Source: Acinetobacter vivianii | GTDB taxonomy: Bacteria > Pseudomonadota > Gammaproteobacteria > Pseudomonadales > Moraxellaceae | Direction: 5' to 3' | DNA length: 64,000 nt | Assembly: GCF_014635885.1 (NCBI RefSeq) | Contig: NZ_BMDR01000004.1 | Span: 62,001-126,000, forward strand | Shown: positions 54,509-63,661 of the stretch, one piece after another | How positions within the stretch are numbered: position 1 is the stretch's first letter | Layout of the letters: every line of letters begins with the position of its first letter | Made by a program: the position numbers and the translations under genes | The notes under the pieces: model-generated | Databases searched by the model: none | Told to the model about the DNA's origin: nothing | Seen by the model: only the letters and a program-made list of their open reading frames with translations

Positions 54509-55915
54509 TTATTCAAAACGTAGTTTGCTGGTCGCTCGAACTTGAGCTTTTTTTGCAAAATAATAATAAATCACCGCTGTTGCTAAAAGTCCGACCAGCC
54601 AGGAAATATCAACATCACCTAATGCTGTGGCGATTGTACCTGTAAAAAACTTACTATGAATAAAAGGAAGCTGTAGTAAAACCCCGAGGACATAGCAGCC
54701 AATACCAATATGATTCCAGCGTCCATACTTTCCGTTCGGATCATATAATGCAGCCACATCGCACTCTTCTTTAGAAATAAAATAGTAATCGACTAAATTA
54801 ATTGCACTCCACGGGATAAAAAAAGTGAGCAAGAACAGGATGAATGCTTTAAAGGTATTTAAGAATGTATGTTCACCCAAGATTGCGATCAAGGTCGAAA
54901 TAGCCACCATACCCAGTACAATACTTAACCGTGTGAGTTTGGAAATTTGATATTTTGGTTTGAAGCTATTCCAAATGGTTGCAATACACATGAAGCAACC
55001 ATAGGCATTGAGGGTCGATAAGGTGACTTTGCCAAAGGCAATGCTGAAATATAAAAAAGTAATCACCAGTGCAGCTGCATTCATACCCACTACATATTGC
55101 ACTTCATTTCCGACAAAGCCACCTTGTGAAATTTGTGCAATGAAGACACCCAGAGTCATGGAGATTTGCGAACTGAGGAGTGAACCTAAACCAACCGCCA
55201 GAAAAACACGGGTGGAGGAGGTGTTTGAGGGTAAATATCTGGAATAATCCGCCACATAAGGGCCGAATGAAATTTGCCAAGAGGCTGAAAGCGAAATTGC
55301 CAATAAAAATGAAGGCCAGCTAAATTTTTGAACTGCGATTAATGCTGAGAAATTTGAATGAGTCAAAATCTGGCTCAAAATAATCACAAATGCAATGATG
55401 CCAATCACGCTGGCAACTTTTCCAACCCAGTGGATTAAGCGGTAACCAATGGTCGCAAAGATCACAATAAAAGAGGCGTAAATTAAAATACCAGTTGTAC
55501 TACTGACATTGATCAATTGTGCGATAGCTTTACCTGCCAGTACCTCACCAGTGGCTGTAAATCCGATATACATCAGACAAACCAACAAGATTGGAATACA
55601 AGCACCATATACCCCAAATTGAACGCGGCTTGAAATCATTTGTGGAAGACCGAGCTTTGGACCCTGTGCTGCGTGTAAAGCCATCACAACGGCTCCGAAA
55701 CATTGTCCAATCAATAAACCAATAATAGACCAAAACACATCTCCGCCAAGCACAACGGCCAAAGCACCCGTAACGATTGCAGTTATTTGTAAGTTGGCAC
55801 CAAACCACAGGGTAAATTGACCAAATACACTACCATGTCGTTCATGTTCTGGAATGAAGTCAATACTTCGGTTTTCAACAAACTGGTGTTTTTCTTTCTC
55901 ATCCAATGAGCTCAT
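54509..55915 (-). CDS. NCS1-family purine-cytosine permease
   Basis: A 468-residue carrier with about 12 helices, of the cytosine/purine/uracil/thiamine/allantoin type: N-terminal RSIDFIPEHERHGS, the LWFGANLQ motif and GLPQMISSRVQFG are typical. The substrate could be cytosine, a purine or another nucleobase. There is no enzyme neighbour to indicate which. Imperfect direct repeats lie upstream (55972-56013). Confidence 0.85.
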   Translation of the reverse strand: MSSLDEKEKHQFVENRSIDFIPEHERHGSVFGQFTLWFGANLQITAIVTGALAVVLGGDVFWSIIGLLIGQCFGAVVMALHAAQGPKLGLPQMISSRVQFGVYGACIPILLVCLMYIGFTATGEVLAGKAIAQLINVSSTTGILIYASFIVIFATIGYRLIHWVGKVASVIGIIAFVIILSQILTHSNFSALIAVQKFSWPSFLLAISLSASWQISFGPYVADYSRYLPSNTSSTRVFLAVGLGSLLSSQISMTLGVFIAQISQGGFVGNEVQYVVGMNAAALVITFLYFSIAFGKVTLSTLNAYGCFMCIATIWNSFKPKYQISKLTRLSIVLGMVAISTLIAILGEHTFLNTFKAFILFLLTFFIPWSAINLVDYYFISKEECDVAALYDPNGKYGRWNHIGIGCYVLGVLLQLPFIHSKFFTGTIATALGDVDISWLVGLLATAVIYYYFAKKAQVRATSKLRFE

Positions 55916-56275
55916 CTTTTACTCCTGATCCATGAAGCATTGATTGTTATAGAAAATACATGATCTGGTTTTAGTATGTTCATGTACAATCTAGTATGTA
56001 TATGTATATACAAGTTGTTTTAAATCTAGGCAAATTTATTTGTGTTAAGAAAGGTAAGTTTTCTGTCCCTGATGAAGCTGTAAATCCTATACGGAAGAGA
56101 ATGACGAAAATTTTGTATTTCACACAAATTCGTGATCGATGATTGCACGCCGAAAAGCTCTCCATTTTTCATGAAAACTTATACATTTAGAAACGTGCAT
56201 AATTCACAGTTATGTTAGAATCGCCCTCATTCTTTTGATTAAAATCATCTGCCAATAGGTAGATAGAGTATTATT
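55916..56275. other. Divergent region between the permease and kdsD
   Basis: About 360 nt holding promoters for the permease (minus) and the kds-lpt operon (plus). Only one repeat group stands out (55972-56013). No small ORF with a ribosome site is seen. Confidence 0.5.
55972..56013. promoter_or_regulatory. Imperfect direct repeats upstream of the permease
   Basis: TAGTATGTTCATGTACAA and TAGTATGTATATGTATATACAA, about 20 bp apart, are close copies with inner TGTACA / TGTATATACA palindromes. They sit 57-98 nt before the permease start. The look is that of a GntR-type operator. Confidence 0.4.
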
Positions 56276-56290
56276 TTGAGTCAAGCTCAT

Positions 56291-57268
56291 ATGTCACAAG
56301 CCATAAATTTCCAGAAAAGCGCAATAGAAACTCTGCGTATTGAACAGCAAGCAATTGAAGTACTTGCAACACAAATTAATGAACATTTTGATCGTGCCTG
56401 TGAAATATTACTGCAATGCCAAGGGCGTGTTGTGATTACCGGTATGGGGAAATCGGGTCATATCGGTCGTAAAATGGCGGCAACCTTTGCATCGACAGGT
56501 ACACCTTCATTTTTTATGCACCCTGGTGAAGCGGGTCATGGCGATCTGGGCATGTTGGTGCGTGGCGATGTACTTATTGCGATTTCAAACTCGGGCAAGA
56601 GTGATGAAATCATGATGTTGATGCCACTGATCAAGCATTTAGGCGTGCCATTAATCACGATTAGTCGTGATGATAAAGGTCCAATGCCACAAAATGCAGA
56701 TGTTGCATTAACACTGGGCGCAGCTGACGAAGCGTGTCCTTTAGGCTTGGCACCAACATCAAGTACAACAGCTACGCTGGTTCTCGGTGATGCTCTAGCG
56801 GTTGCATTATTGGAAGCACGCGGCTTTACGGCAGATGATTTTGCGCGTTCACACCCAGCAGGTGCATTGGGTAAACGCTTACTGTTGCATGTGAAGCATC
56901 TCATGCATACAGGTTCTGAATTACCAAAAGTACGTCCAGATACACCAATGAATAAGGTGTTATATGAAATTTCTGATAAGCGTCTTGGTTTAACCACGAT
57001 TGTTGATGACAATGATACGTTATTGGGTATTTTCACTGATGGTGACTTACGTCGAATGATTGACCAGCAACAAGGTTTTGATGTCAATCTGGCAGTTTCT
57101 GAAGTGATGACCAAAAATCCGTTAACGATTTCTCAAGAAGCCCGTGCGGTGGAAGCATTAGAAAAAATGCATGAGAGAAAAATTAATCAGTTTGTTGTGG
57201 TGGATGACGCGAAAAAAGTGATTGGTGTGATCAGTATGCATGACCTTATTCAGGCGGGAGTAAATTAA
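56291..57268 (+). CDS. kdsD: Arabinose-5-phosphate isomerase
   Basis: Turns ribulose-5-phosphate into arabinose-5-phosphate, the first step of Kdo synthesis for LPS/LOS core. An SIS domain (VVITGMGKSGHIGRKMA, SNSGKSDEI, ARSHPAGALGKRL) precedes two CBS domains (about 205-325, PLTISQEARAVEAL). The length is about 325. The start is uncertain: ATG 56291 or TTG 56276 with AGAG 7 nt upstream. First gene of kdsD-kdsC-lptC-lptA-lptB. Confidence 0.93.
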   Translation: MSQAINFQKSAIETLRIEQQAIEVLATQINEHFDRACEILLQCQGRVVITGMGKSGHIGRKMAATFASTGTPSFFMHPGEAGHGDLGMLVRGDVLIAISNSGKSDEIMMLMPLIKHLGVPLITISRDDKGPMPQNADVALTLGAADEACPLGLAPTSSTTATLVLGDALAVALLEARGFTADDFARSHPAGALGKRLLLHVKHLMHTGSELPKVRPDTPMNKVLYEISDKRLGLTTIVDDNDTLLGIFTDGDLRRMIDQQQGFDVNLAVSEVMTKNPLTISQEARAVEALEKMHERKINQFVVVDDAKKVIGVISMHDLIQAGVN

Positions 57269-57271
57269 GCC

Positions 57272-57811
57272 ATGGCATCTTATGCTTTACAAGAACAAGC
57301 ACGTCATTTACAGGCACTCGTGCTTGATGTGGATGGAATCTTAAGCGATGGCTTTGTTACATTAACCAACTCGGGTGATGAAATTAAATCATTTGATATC
57401 CGTGATGGTCTGGGCATGAAATTAGTCCAGCAAGCGGGTATGAAAGTGATTATTATCACGGGCCGAAAAAGTCATATCGTTGAAAAACGGATGTCAGATC
57501 TCGGTGTCGATCTGGTGTATCAAGGGCGTGAAGATAAGGGAACAGCCTTACGTGAAGCTTGTGCCCAACTTGGTTTATTGCCTGAAGACTGTATCTACAT
57601 GGGTGATGACTGGCCAGATTTATCTGCATTTGCAATTGCTGGGATGAAAGTGACTGTTCCGAATGGTCATGAAGAAGTCCGCCGCCGTGCCAATCTGGTG
57701 ACTCAGGCGATGGGCGGTCGCGGAGCTGTTCGAGAAGTCTGTGATATGTTGTTGATGGCAAAAGGTGTTTACCAAGAACTGCTTGAAAAATATCTTGCTG
57801 TACCACATTAA
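57272..57811 (+). CDS. kdsC: Kdo-8-phosphate phosphatase
   Basis: A HAD phosphatase of 179 residues releasing Kdo from Kdo-8-phosphate. Catalytic DxD in LDVDGILSDG, ITGRKSHIV, KGTAL and YMGDDWPDL mark the KdsC-type C0 subfamily without a cap. It begins 3 nt after the kdsD stop. Cytosolic. Confidence 0.95.
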   Translation: MASYALQEQARHLQALVLDVDGILSDGFVTLTNSGDEIKSFDIRDGLGMKLVQQAGMKVIIITGRKSHIVEKRMSDLGVDLVYQGREDKGTALREACAQLGLLPEDCIYMGDDWPDLSAFAIAGMKVTVPNGHEEVRRRANLVTQAMGGRGAVREVCDMLLMAKGVYQELLEKYLAVPH

Positions 57812-57850
57812 TATAGTGTTGATTTGCTCAAAGGTTAGGTAACCCAGTTT

Positions 57851-58399
57851 ATGGATACCAAAGTTTTATATGTTGTTGCTGTTGCAGTCGCTGCGGTGAG
57901 CGGTGGCTATTATTATTACAGTGGCAAGGCAAAAAAGCTGGATGTTGATTCAGCCAAGAATATGACTTATTCCGCACAGGGTGTTCACTTAACACAAACT
58001 GATGAGAAGGGTAATTTATATATTCGTGCTGAAGTGAAGCAGTTGCAGCAAAATATGCAACTTAAAACCTCTCAGCTGGATCAACTGAATGCAGTGATGT
58101 ACAAACAGGGCAAAGCTGACGCAACCTTTTACGCAAAACAGGCAAATGGCTATGATGACAACACTAAAGTTGTCTTGCTTGGTAATGTTGTTGCGACGAA
58201 ATTGTCCGATCAGGGTAAAATGGAGTTTCATACCGATGAACTCACAGGTTACCCAAAAACAAGAGAACTCGAAACACAACATCAGGTCACGGTTCAATCG
58301 CCAACTGCTGAGTTTGTGAGTCAAGGTCTAAAGGCTAATATGAATAATGGTCAATATGAATTTTACAAAATTCGAGGAAAGTATGCGCCAAGCTCTTAA
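57851..58399 (+). CDS. lptC: LPS export protein LptC
   Basis: A bitopic inner-membrane component of the Lpt bridge, 182 residues. One helix (about 5-26, VVAVAVAAVSGGYYYY) and a periplasmic jellyroll (LptC/DUF1239). It receives LPS/LOS from LptBFG and hands it to LptA. Its end overlaps the lptA start by 17 nt. Confidence 0.92.
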   Translation: MDTKVLYVVAVAVAAVSGGYYYYSGKAKKLDVDSAKNMTYSAQGVHLTQTDEKGNLYIRAEVKQLQQNMQLKTSQLDQLNAVMYKQGKADATFYAKQANGYDDNTKVVLLGNVVATKLSDQGKMEFHTDELTGYPKTRELETQHQVTVQSPTAEFVSQGLKANMNNGQYEFYKIRGKYAPSS

Positions 58400-58931
58400 T
58401 TCTAAATCTCGTCTAACTTTCCTTAAACAAGCTGGCTGTGTCGCTGTGGTTGCGTTATCTGCAAGCACGAGCTTTGCCTTGCCGTCAGACCGCAATCAAC
58501 AGCTTTCTCTAGTTGCTGATCGTGCAACCTATAATGATAAATCGGGTGTAACGACCTATACCGGTAATGTCGTGATTGAGCAGGGCACCATGAAATTGCA
58601 AGCAGACTCACTGGTTGCAAACTTAAATAGCCGTAAAGAAATCCAAACCATTACGGCAAAGGGACGACCTGCAAAGTTCCAGCAACAAATGGATGCCAAT
58701 AAGGGGCTGGCACGTGGTGAAGCCCAAAATATCGTATATAACGCAGATACTGGGATTATCACGCTAACAGGTAATGCTTATCTGTATCAGGATGGTTCAA
58801 GCATTCGTGGTAATAGCCTGAAATATAGTATGAATAAAGGTGATGTCGAGGCTCAAGGTTCTTCGAGCAATCGTGTACAAATCATTATTCCACCATCAAG
58901 CTCTAAAAGCTTCCCAGGGGCGCGTGATTAA
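58383..58931 (+). CDS. lptA: LPS transport periplasmic protein LptA
   Basis: A 182-residue periplasmic bridge protein: a signal peptide ends near ASTSFA, then OstA-type jellyroll repeats ([46 protein letters not shown]). Start ATG 58383 with GAGGAA 5 nt upstream. It oligomerises to join LptC to LptD. The stop overlaps the lptB start (TAATG). Confidence 0.94.
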   Translation: MRQALNSKSRLTFLKQAGCVAVVALSASTSFALPSDRNQQLSLVADRATYNDKSGVTTYTGNVVIEQGTMKLQADSLVANLNSRKEIQTITAKGRPAKFQQQMDANKGLARGEAQNIVYNADTGIITLTGNAYLYQDGSSIRGNSLKYSMNKGDVEAQGSSSNRVQIIIPPSSSKSFPGARD

Positions 58932-59677
58932 TGGAACAGGCAGTGCAACAACCACAGACTTTATGTATTAAGCATTTAGCTAAAAACTATAGTAAACGTT
59001 GGGTAGTAAAAGACGTTTCTTTTACTATGCAAAGTGGACAAATCGTTGGTCTGCTTGGCCCGAATGGTGCAGGGAAAACCACTAGCTTCTATATGGTTGT
59101 TGGTCTTGTTCGTATGGATAAAGGCGAGATTCATTTAGATGATCTCGATATGTCTGATCTTGCGATGCATGAACGTGCGCGTAAAGGGATTGGCTATTTA
59201 CCCCAAGAAGCTTCGATTTTTAGAAAATTAACGATTTCTGAAAATATTATGGCGATTTTAGAAACGCGTAAGGACTTGAATAAACAGCAGCGCCAGCAAC
59301 GTTTGAATGAGTTATTAAGTGATTTTAAAATTACCCATATTAAAGATTCATTGGGTATGAGTGTTTCTGGTGGTGAACGCCGCCGTGCTGAGATTGCGCG
59401 TGCTTTGGCTGCTGATCCGAAATTTATGCTGCTGGATGAGCCTTTTGCTGGGGTTGACCCGATTTCGGTGGGTGATATTAAAGATATTATCCAGACGCTC
59501 AAAGATCGTGGTATTGGAGTACTTATTACCGATCATAACGTGCGTGAAACTTTAGCGATTTGTGAAAAAGCTTATATCGTCAGTGAAGGATCTGTGATTG
59601 CCGAGGGTACTCCACAAGAAATTCTGGATAATGAACAGGTGCGTAAAGTGTATTTAGGTGACGATTTCGTCGTTTAA
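58931..59677 (+). CDS. lptB: LPS export ABC ATPase LptB
   Basis: A 248-residue ATPase: Walker [13 protein letters not shown] signature [12 protein letters not shown], Walker [13 protein letters not shown], and H-loop ITDHN. It powers LPS extraction with LptFG (not in the window). In E. coli it is followed by rpoN; here a terminator and a type I secretion operon follow, so rpoN is elsewhere. Confidence 0.97.
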   Translation: MEQAVQQPQTLCIKHLAKNYSKRWVVKDVSFTMQSGQIVGLLGPNGAGKTTSFYMVVGLVRMDKGEIHLDDLDMSDLAMHERARKGIGYLPQEASIFRKLTISENIMAILETRKDLNKQQRQQRLNELLSDFKITHIKDSLGMSVSGGERRRAEIARALAADPKFMLLDEPFAGVDPISVGDIKDIIQTLKDRGIGVLITDHNVRETLAICEKAYIVSEGSVIAEGTPQEILDNEQVRKVYLGDDFVV

Positions 59678-59951
59678 ACCGAATGAATTCTGTATTTGAA
59701 GAAAGAACCGAAAGGTTCTTTTTTTATGGCAGTTTTTTAAGTGGAAATCCTGAATACCAACGCTTCTGCTCGGAAATATTGGAAATTTTGCTGTAATTTG
59801 CTGATAAATATTTATTTTATTTTTTTAATTAGTTTGGCATATTTTATAAAAATGAGAACTGTTTTACAAAAATAAACACTTATAAATGTGTGAAAACGTG
59901 TTTAGAACATAGTGTTTTATGTAAAAAAATGATTAAAATGAAAATGCTGAA
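59678..59951. other. AT-rich region between lptB and the TolC-like gene
   Basis: 274 nt. It contains the lptB terminator at 59702-59725, then very AT-rich DNA that probably holds the secretion operon promoter. No dyad or ORF stands out. Confidence 0.5.
59702..59725 (+). terminator. Terminator of the kds-lpt operon
   Basis: Stem AAAGAACC / GGTTCTTT with GAAA loop and a T tract, 25 nt after lptB. Confidence 0.9.
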
Positions 59952-61514
59952 ATGATAACAATACGAAAAAATATGAACTTAAAGAAAGATATAAAAGTGA
60001 ATAATGGATCATGGAAAAGAAGTATGGATTTTAAGTGGTTACTTTATGTAGCAACGCTATCTGTGCCAATGACACATGCAACAACACCAAGTGAACAATA
60101 TCACACTTTAAAGAATAATCTGTCTCGGCTGTTTGTTCCGCAAAGTAGTGATGAATTTAAAGTTGCCCAGATGCAAAAGCTGAGTAACTTCTCGGTCGAT
60201 TCATCATTAGGCAGTGATTTGCCTGTTGTTGGATCAGGGCGTCCGCAAGAGACGGCAGTCGCAAATGCATTTTGGCAGAATCAACGTAAAGTATTGAAAG
60301 ATGCAGTACAGGTTGCGGTACAACGTAATCCTGATATCTCTCAAGGAATCGCAGCATTGGCTTCACAAAATGCCAATATCGATGTTGCAAAATCGGGCTA
60401 TTACCCACAGATTGGTGGCGGTGTCAGCACGGGAGACTTAGGTAAGAAAAGTACTCGCGGTCAGCAATTACTGACTTTAAGTGCAACCCAGATGCTTTAT
60501 GATTTCGGCAAGGTTAAATCTGGCGTTAATGTAGAAAAGGCCAAGGTTGTGGTTGGGCAAGCCAATGTGTTGGTGAAAATTGATGATATTTCACTAGATG
60601 TTGCGCAAACAATTATTAATATTCAGCGTTATCAAACTCTTATCCAGATTGCAAATCAGCAGATCGCAGGGATCAGACGAATTCAGGAAATGGCGAATCT
60701 GCGAGCAAATGCCGGAATCAGTAGTCAGGCTGATCCGATCCAAGCGCAATCGTATTTACAATCAGCACAATCAGCGATGATTGCCCAGCAATCTTTACTC
60801 AGTCAGTATCAGCAACATCTTTATACATTGCTTGGTTTTGATACCCGCAATGTGAAATGGGCGATTCCTGAAGATTTTGTAAAACAATCAGATCTATATG
60901 CAACACCACAATTCAACACCATTCCGCAAATGATCGCTGCGCAGGCGGGTATTGAAGTTGCGCGTAATCAAAAATTACAGACACAAGTGAGTAATTATCC
61001 GACACTATCTGTAAAAGGAGAACTGAGTCAGGCTTTACACGGACGCAACCCGGGTAATGATAAAGAGGGTGGCTTTGATAGTGCGATCATGCTCGAAGCA
61101 AGCAGCCAGTTCTACCAAGGGGGAGCAACTTCTTCAAGAACCAAGGCCGCCAGTTATGCTGAAGAGGCAGCAAGAGCACAGGTCAATGCGGTTTATCTAA
61201 AAGTGCTGGATCAAATCAGAACCAGCCGTGAACAAATTGAAAATAAACAACGCCAGATGCAGGTTTTGGCGGGACAACAAGCAACAACAATACGTACAAG
61301 AGAGCTTTATCAAGAACAATATAAGTTGGGAACACGAACTTTAGTCGATTTGTTAAATGCAGAACAAGCGATTCATAGTGCGAATTCAGAGGCTGAAACA
61401 GCACGTTATGATATTTACAGTAGCATTGCGCAATATATTGCTGCGACAGGACGTTCTCGTCAGGCCTATGACCTCAATAATTTAAATATACAAGGGTTTG
61501 AGGTACAACCATGA
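59952..61514 (+). CDS. TolC-family outer membrane protein of a type I system
   Basis: Up to 520 residues. An export signal (WLLYVATLSVPMTHA) lies at about 30-44 if the first ATG is used; starts at 59973 or 60024 are possible and none has a clear ribosome site. Two OEP repeats follow (about 110-290 and 320-500), with long coiled regions (AVQRNPDISQGIAAL, ALEASSQ-like and ARAQVNAVYLK segments). The TolC trimer forms the outer channel. It overlaps the ABC gene by 4 nt. Confidence 0.87.
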   Translation: MITIRKNMNLKKDIKVNNGSWKRSMDFKWLLYVATLSVPMTHATTPSEQYHTLKNNLSRLFVPQSSDEFKVAQMQKLSNFSVDSSLGSDLPVVGSGRPQETAVANAFWQNQRKVLKDAVQVAVQRNPDISQGIAALASQNANIDVAKSGYYPQIGGGVSTGDLGKKSTRGQQLLTLSATQMLYDFGKVKSGVNVEKAKVVVGQANVLVKIDDISLDVAQTIINIQRYQTLIQIANQQIAGIRRIQEMANLRANAGISSQADPIQAQSYLQSAQSAMIAQQSLLSQYQQHLYTLLGFDTRNVKWAIPEDFVKQSDLYATPQFNTIPQMIAAQAGIEVARNQKLQTQVSNYPTLSVKGELSQALHGRNPGNDKEGGFDSAIMLEASSQFYQGGATSSRTKAASYAEEAARAQVNAVYLKVLDQIRTSREQIENKQRQMQVLAGQQATTIRTRELYQEQYKLGTRTLVDLLNAEQAIHSANSEAETARYDIYSSIAQYIAATGRSRQAYDLNNLNIQGFEVQP

Positions 61515-63637
61515 TTACTACAAAAATAAATTATCAGCCCTGGTTACAAGCAATATTAACCATCGCCAAGCATTACCGAATTGAACCATCTGAAGAACGG
61601 ATTCGCTTACAACTGGACTGGAATCAAAACCAGAATCTGGATGAGGTTCTGGTGCTGATTAGCCGCCAGATTGGCCTGAATTTACGCAAAGTTGCTTTCA
61701 CCAATGAAGTGATTAACCCTTGGCGTTTACCTGTATTGGTCGAATTGGCTGATGGACAGGTGGGTGTTATTGATAAAGCTGATGGTACTGGCCATGTCAG
61801 TATTCAATTGAGTGGTGATCAGGGACTTTCGCAAAAATTTGCGGTAGGTGCGCTAAGACACATCATTAAAAATGTCTATGTACTGCGTCCTGAACAGTCG
61901 GTGCCTGATGCGCGTGTTGATGAATATATCAAACCTTACCAACCAAGCTGGTTCTGGTCGATTGCTCTGCAAGACTGGAAGCGTTATATCGACATTATGC
62001 TGGCATCAATGATCGCCAACATTCTGGCATTGGCGACCATTATTTTCTCGATGCAGGTGTATGATCGAGTCGTACCTTCTCAATCCATTCCGACGCTTTG
62101 GGTATTGGCAGCGGGTGTATTAATCGCTGCGATTTTCGAATTTGTACTGCGTCTTTCGCGTATTTACATTTCAGATATTATTGGAAAGCGTGCCGATTTA
62201 AGAGTGTCAGATCGTGTATTTGGTCATGCACTACGTATCAAAAATAGTGAACGTTCTAAATCTACTGGTACTTTTATTTCTCAAATTCGCGAGCTGGAAG
62301 GCGTACGTGAGCTGGTCACTTCGACCACAATGGGCGCGATTGCAGATTTACCTTTTTTCTTCTTATTCCTGATTATTTTTGCGCTGATTGGCGGAAATTT
62401 ATTTTGGGTCATGCTGCTGGTCGTGCCTTTAATGATTTTGCCTGCGATCTTGGCACAAAAGAAACTGGCTCAACTGGCACAAGAAGGGATGCGCGAATCT
62501 TCTATCCGTAATGCGATTCTGGTTGAAGCCGTGCAAGGTATTGAAGATATCAAGCTATTACGTGCGGAGTCGCGTTTCCAGAACCAGTGGAACCACATGA
62601 ATGAGGTATCTGCCGATATTAGTATGCAACAACGTAAAATTGTTGGTGTGCTGACGGCATGGACACAAAAGATTCAGGGCCTGACCTATGCTGCAGTGAT
62701 CCTGGTGGGCTGTTTTGCGGTGATGAAAGGTGATATGACCACGGGTGCATTGGTGGCATGTTCGATTTTGTCTTCTCGTATGCTGGCTCCCATTTCGCAA
62801 ATCACAGGGATTCTCGGACGTTTACAACAAGCCAAAGTGGCTAAAAAAGGTCTGGATGAGTTAATGAAAAAGCCTGTTGATCAGGCAGATCAGGCTCATC
62901 TGGTTCATAAAGAAGTGCTACACGGTGACTACGAGCTTAAAAAAGTTGTATTTCAATATTCCGAAGATGATCCTCGTCCAAGTTTGTCTATTCCTCATTT
63001 GAAGATCCGTGCTGGTGAACGTATTGCCATTCTCGGGCGTAATGGTGCAGGCAAATCAACACTGCTCCAGATTTTATCTGCCATGCAATTTCCGAATGCA
63101 GGTTCGGTTCATTTAGATGATCTGGATATTAGCCTGATTGATCCGTCCGATGTACGTCGTGACATGGGCTTACTTAATCAGAATGCACATCTATTCTATG
63201 GCACGATCCGTGAAAACCTGACTTTGGGTGCACCACTCGCACGCGATGAAGACATTTTAAAAGCACTGAAAGTGACGGGTGCATTGAGCTTTGTGCATGA
63301 GAAGAAAGAAGGGCTTGATCATCTGGTTTTAGAAGGTGGCGTCGGTTTTTCTGGAGGGCAACGACAAGCTTTATTGTTAGCACGTCTCTTGATTCGTCAA
63401 CCGAACATTCTGTTGCTTGATGAGCCAACGGCAGCCATTGATGATGTCGCCGAGAAGCAGCTTATTGACCATTTAAGAAACTGGTTGGGTTATCGAACTT
63501 TAGTGGTGGCGACTCATCGTCGAGCCGTTCTGGAATTGGTTGACCGGATTATTGTCATGAATGAAGGCAAGATCGTGATGGATGGGCCAGTGGAACAAGT
63601 CTTACAACAATCAGCAATAAAACAAAAAATAGTTTAA
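61511..63637 (+). CDS. Type I secretion ABC transporter, LapB-like
   Basis: A 708-residue fused permease-ATPase. Residues 1-130 are a C39-like domain in which the usual catalytic Cys near the start is missing (PWLQAILTIAKHYRI), as in HlyB and LapB where it only holds the substrate. The transmembrane domain is about 150-430. The ATPase has Walker A GRNGAGKST, signature FSGGQRQA, Walker B ILLLDEPTAAID and H-loop ATHR. It starts in an ATGA overlap with the TolC gene. Substrates of such systems are often large RTX adhesins. Confidence 0.93.
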   Translation: MITTKINYQPWLQAILTIAKHYRIEPSEERIRLQLDWNQNQNLDEVLVLISRQIGLNLRKVAFTNEVINPWRLPVLVELADGQVGVIDKADGTGHVSIQLSGDQGLSQKFAVGALRHIIKNVYVLRPEQSVPDARVDEYIKPYQPSWFWSIALQDWKRYIDIMLASMIANILALATIIFSMQVYDRVVPSQSIPTLWVLAAGVLIAAIFEFVLRLSRIYISDIIGKRADLRVSDRVFGHALRIKNSERSKSTGTFISQIRELEGVRELVTSTTMGAIADLPFFFLFLIIFALIGGNLFWVMLLVVPLMILPAILAQKKLAQLAQEGMRESSIRNAILVEAVQGIEDIKLLRAESRFQNQWNHMNEVSADISMQQRKIVGVLTAWTQKIQGLTYAAVILVGCFAVMKGDMTTGALVACSILSSRMLAPISQITGILGRLQQAKVAKKGLDELMKKPVDQADQAHLVHKEVLHGDYELKKVVFQYSEDDPRPSLSIPHLKIRAGERIAILGRNGAGKSTLLQILSAMQFPNAGSVHLDDLDISLIDPSDVRRDMGLLNQNAHLFYGTIRENLTLGAPLARDEDILKALKVTGALSFVHEKKEGLDHLVLEGGVGFSGGQRQALLLARLLIRQPNILLLDEPTAAIDDVAEKQLIDHLRNWLGYRTLVVATHRRAVLELVDRIIVMNEGKIVMDGPVEQVLQQSAIKQKIV

Positions 63638-63661
63638 TACTTAGAGAATAGAGGCAAATTT

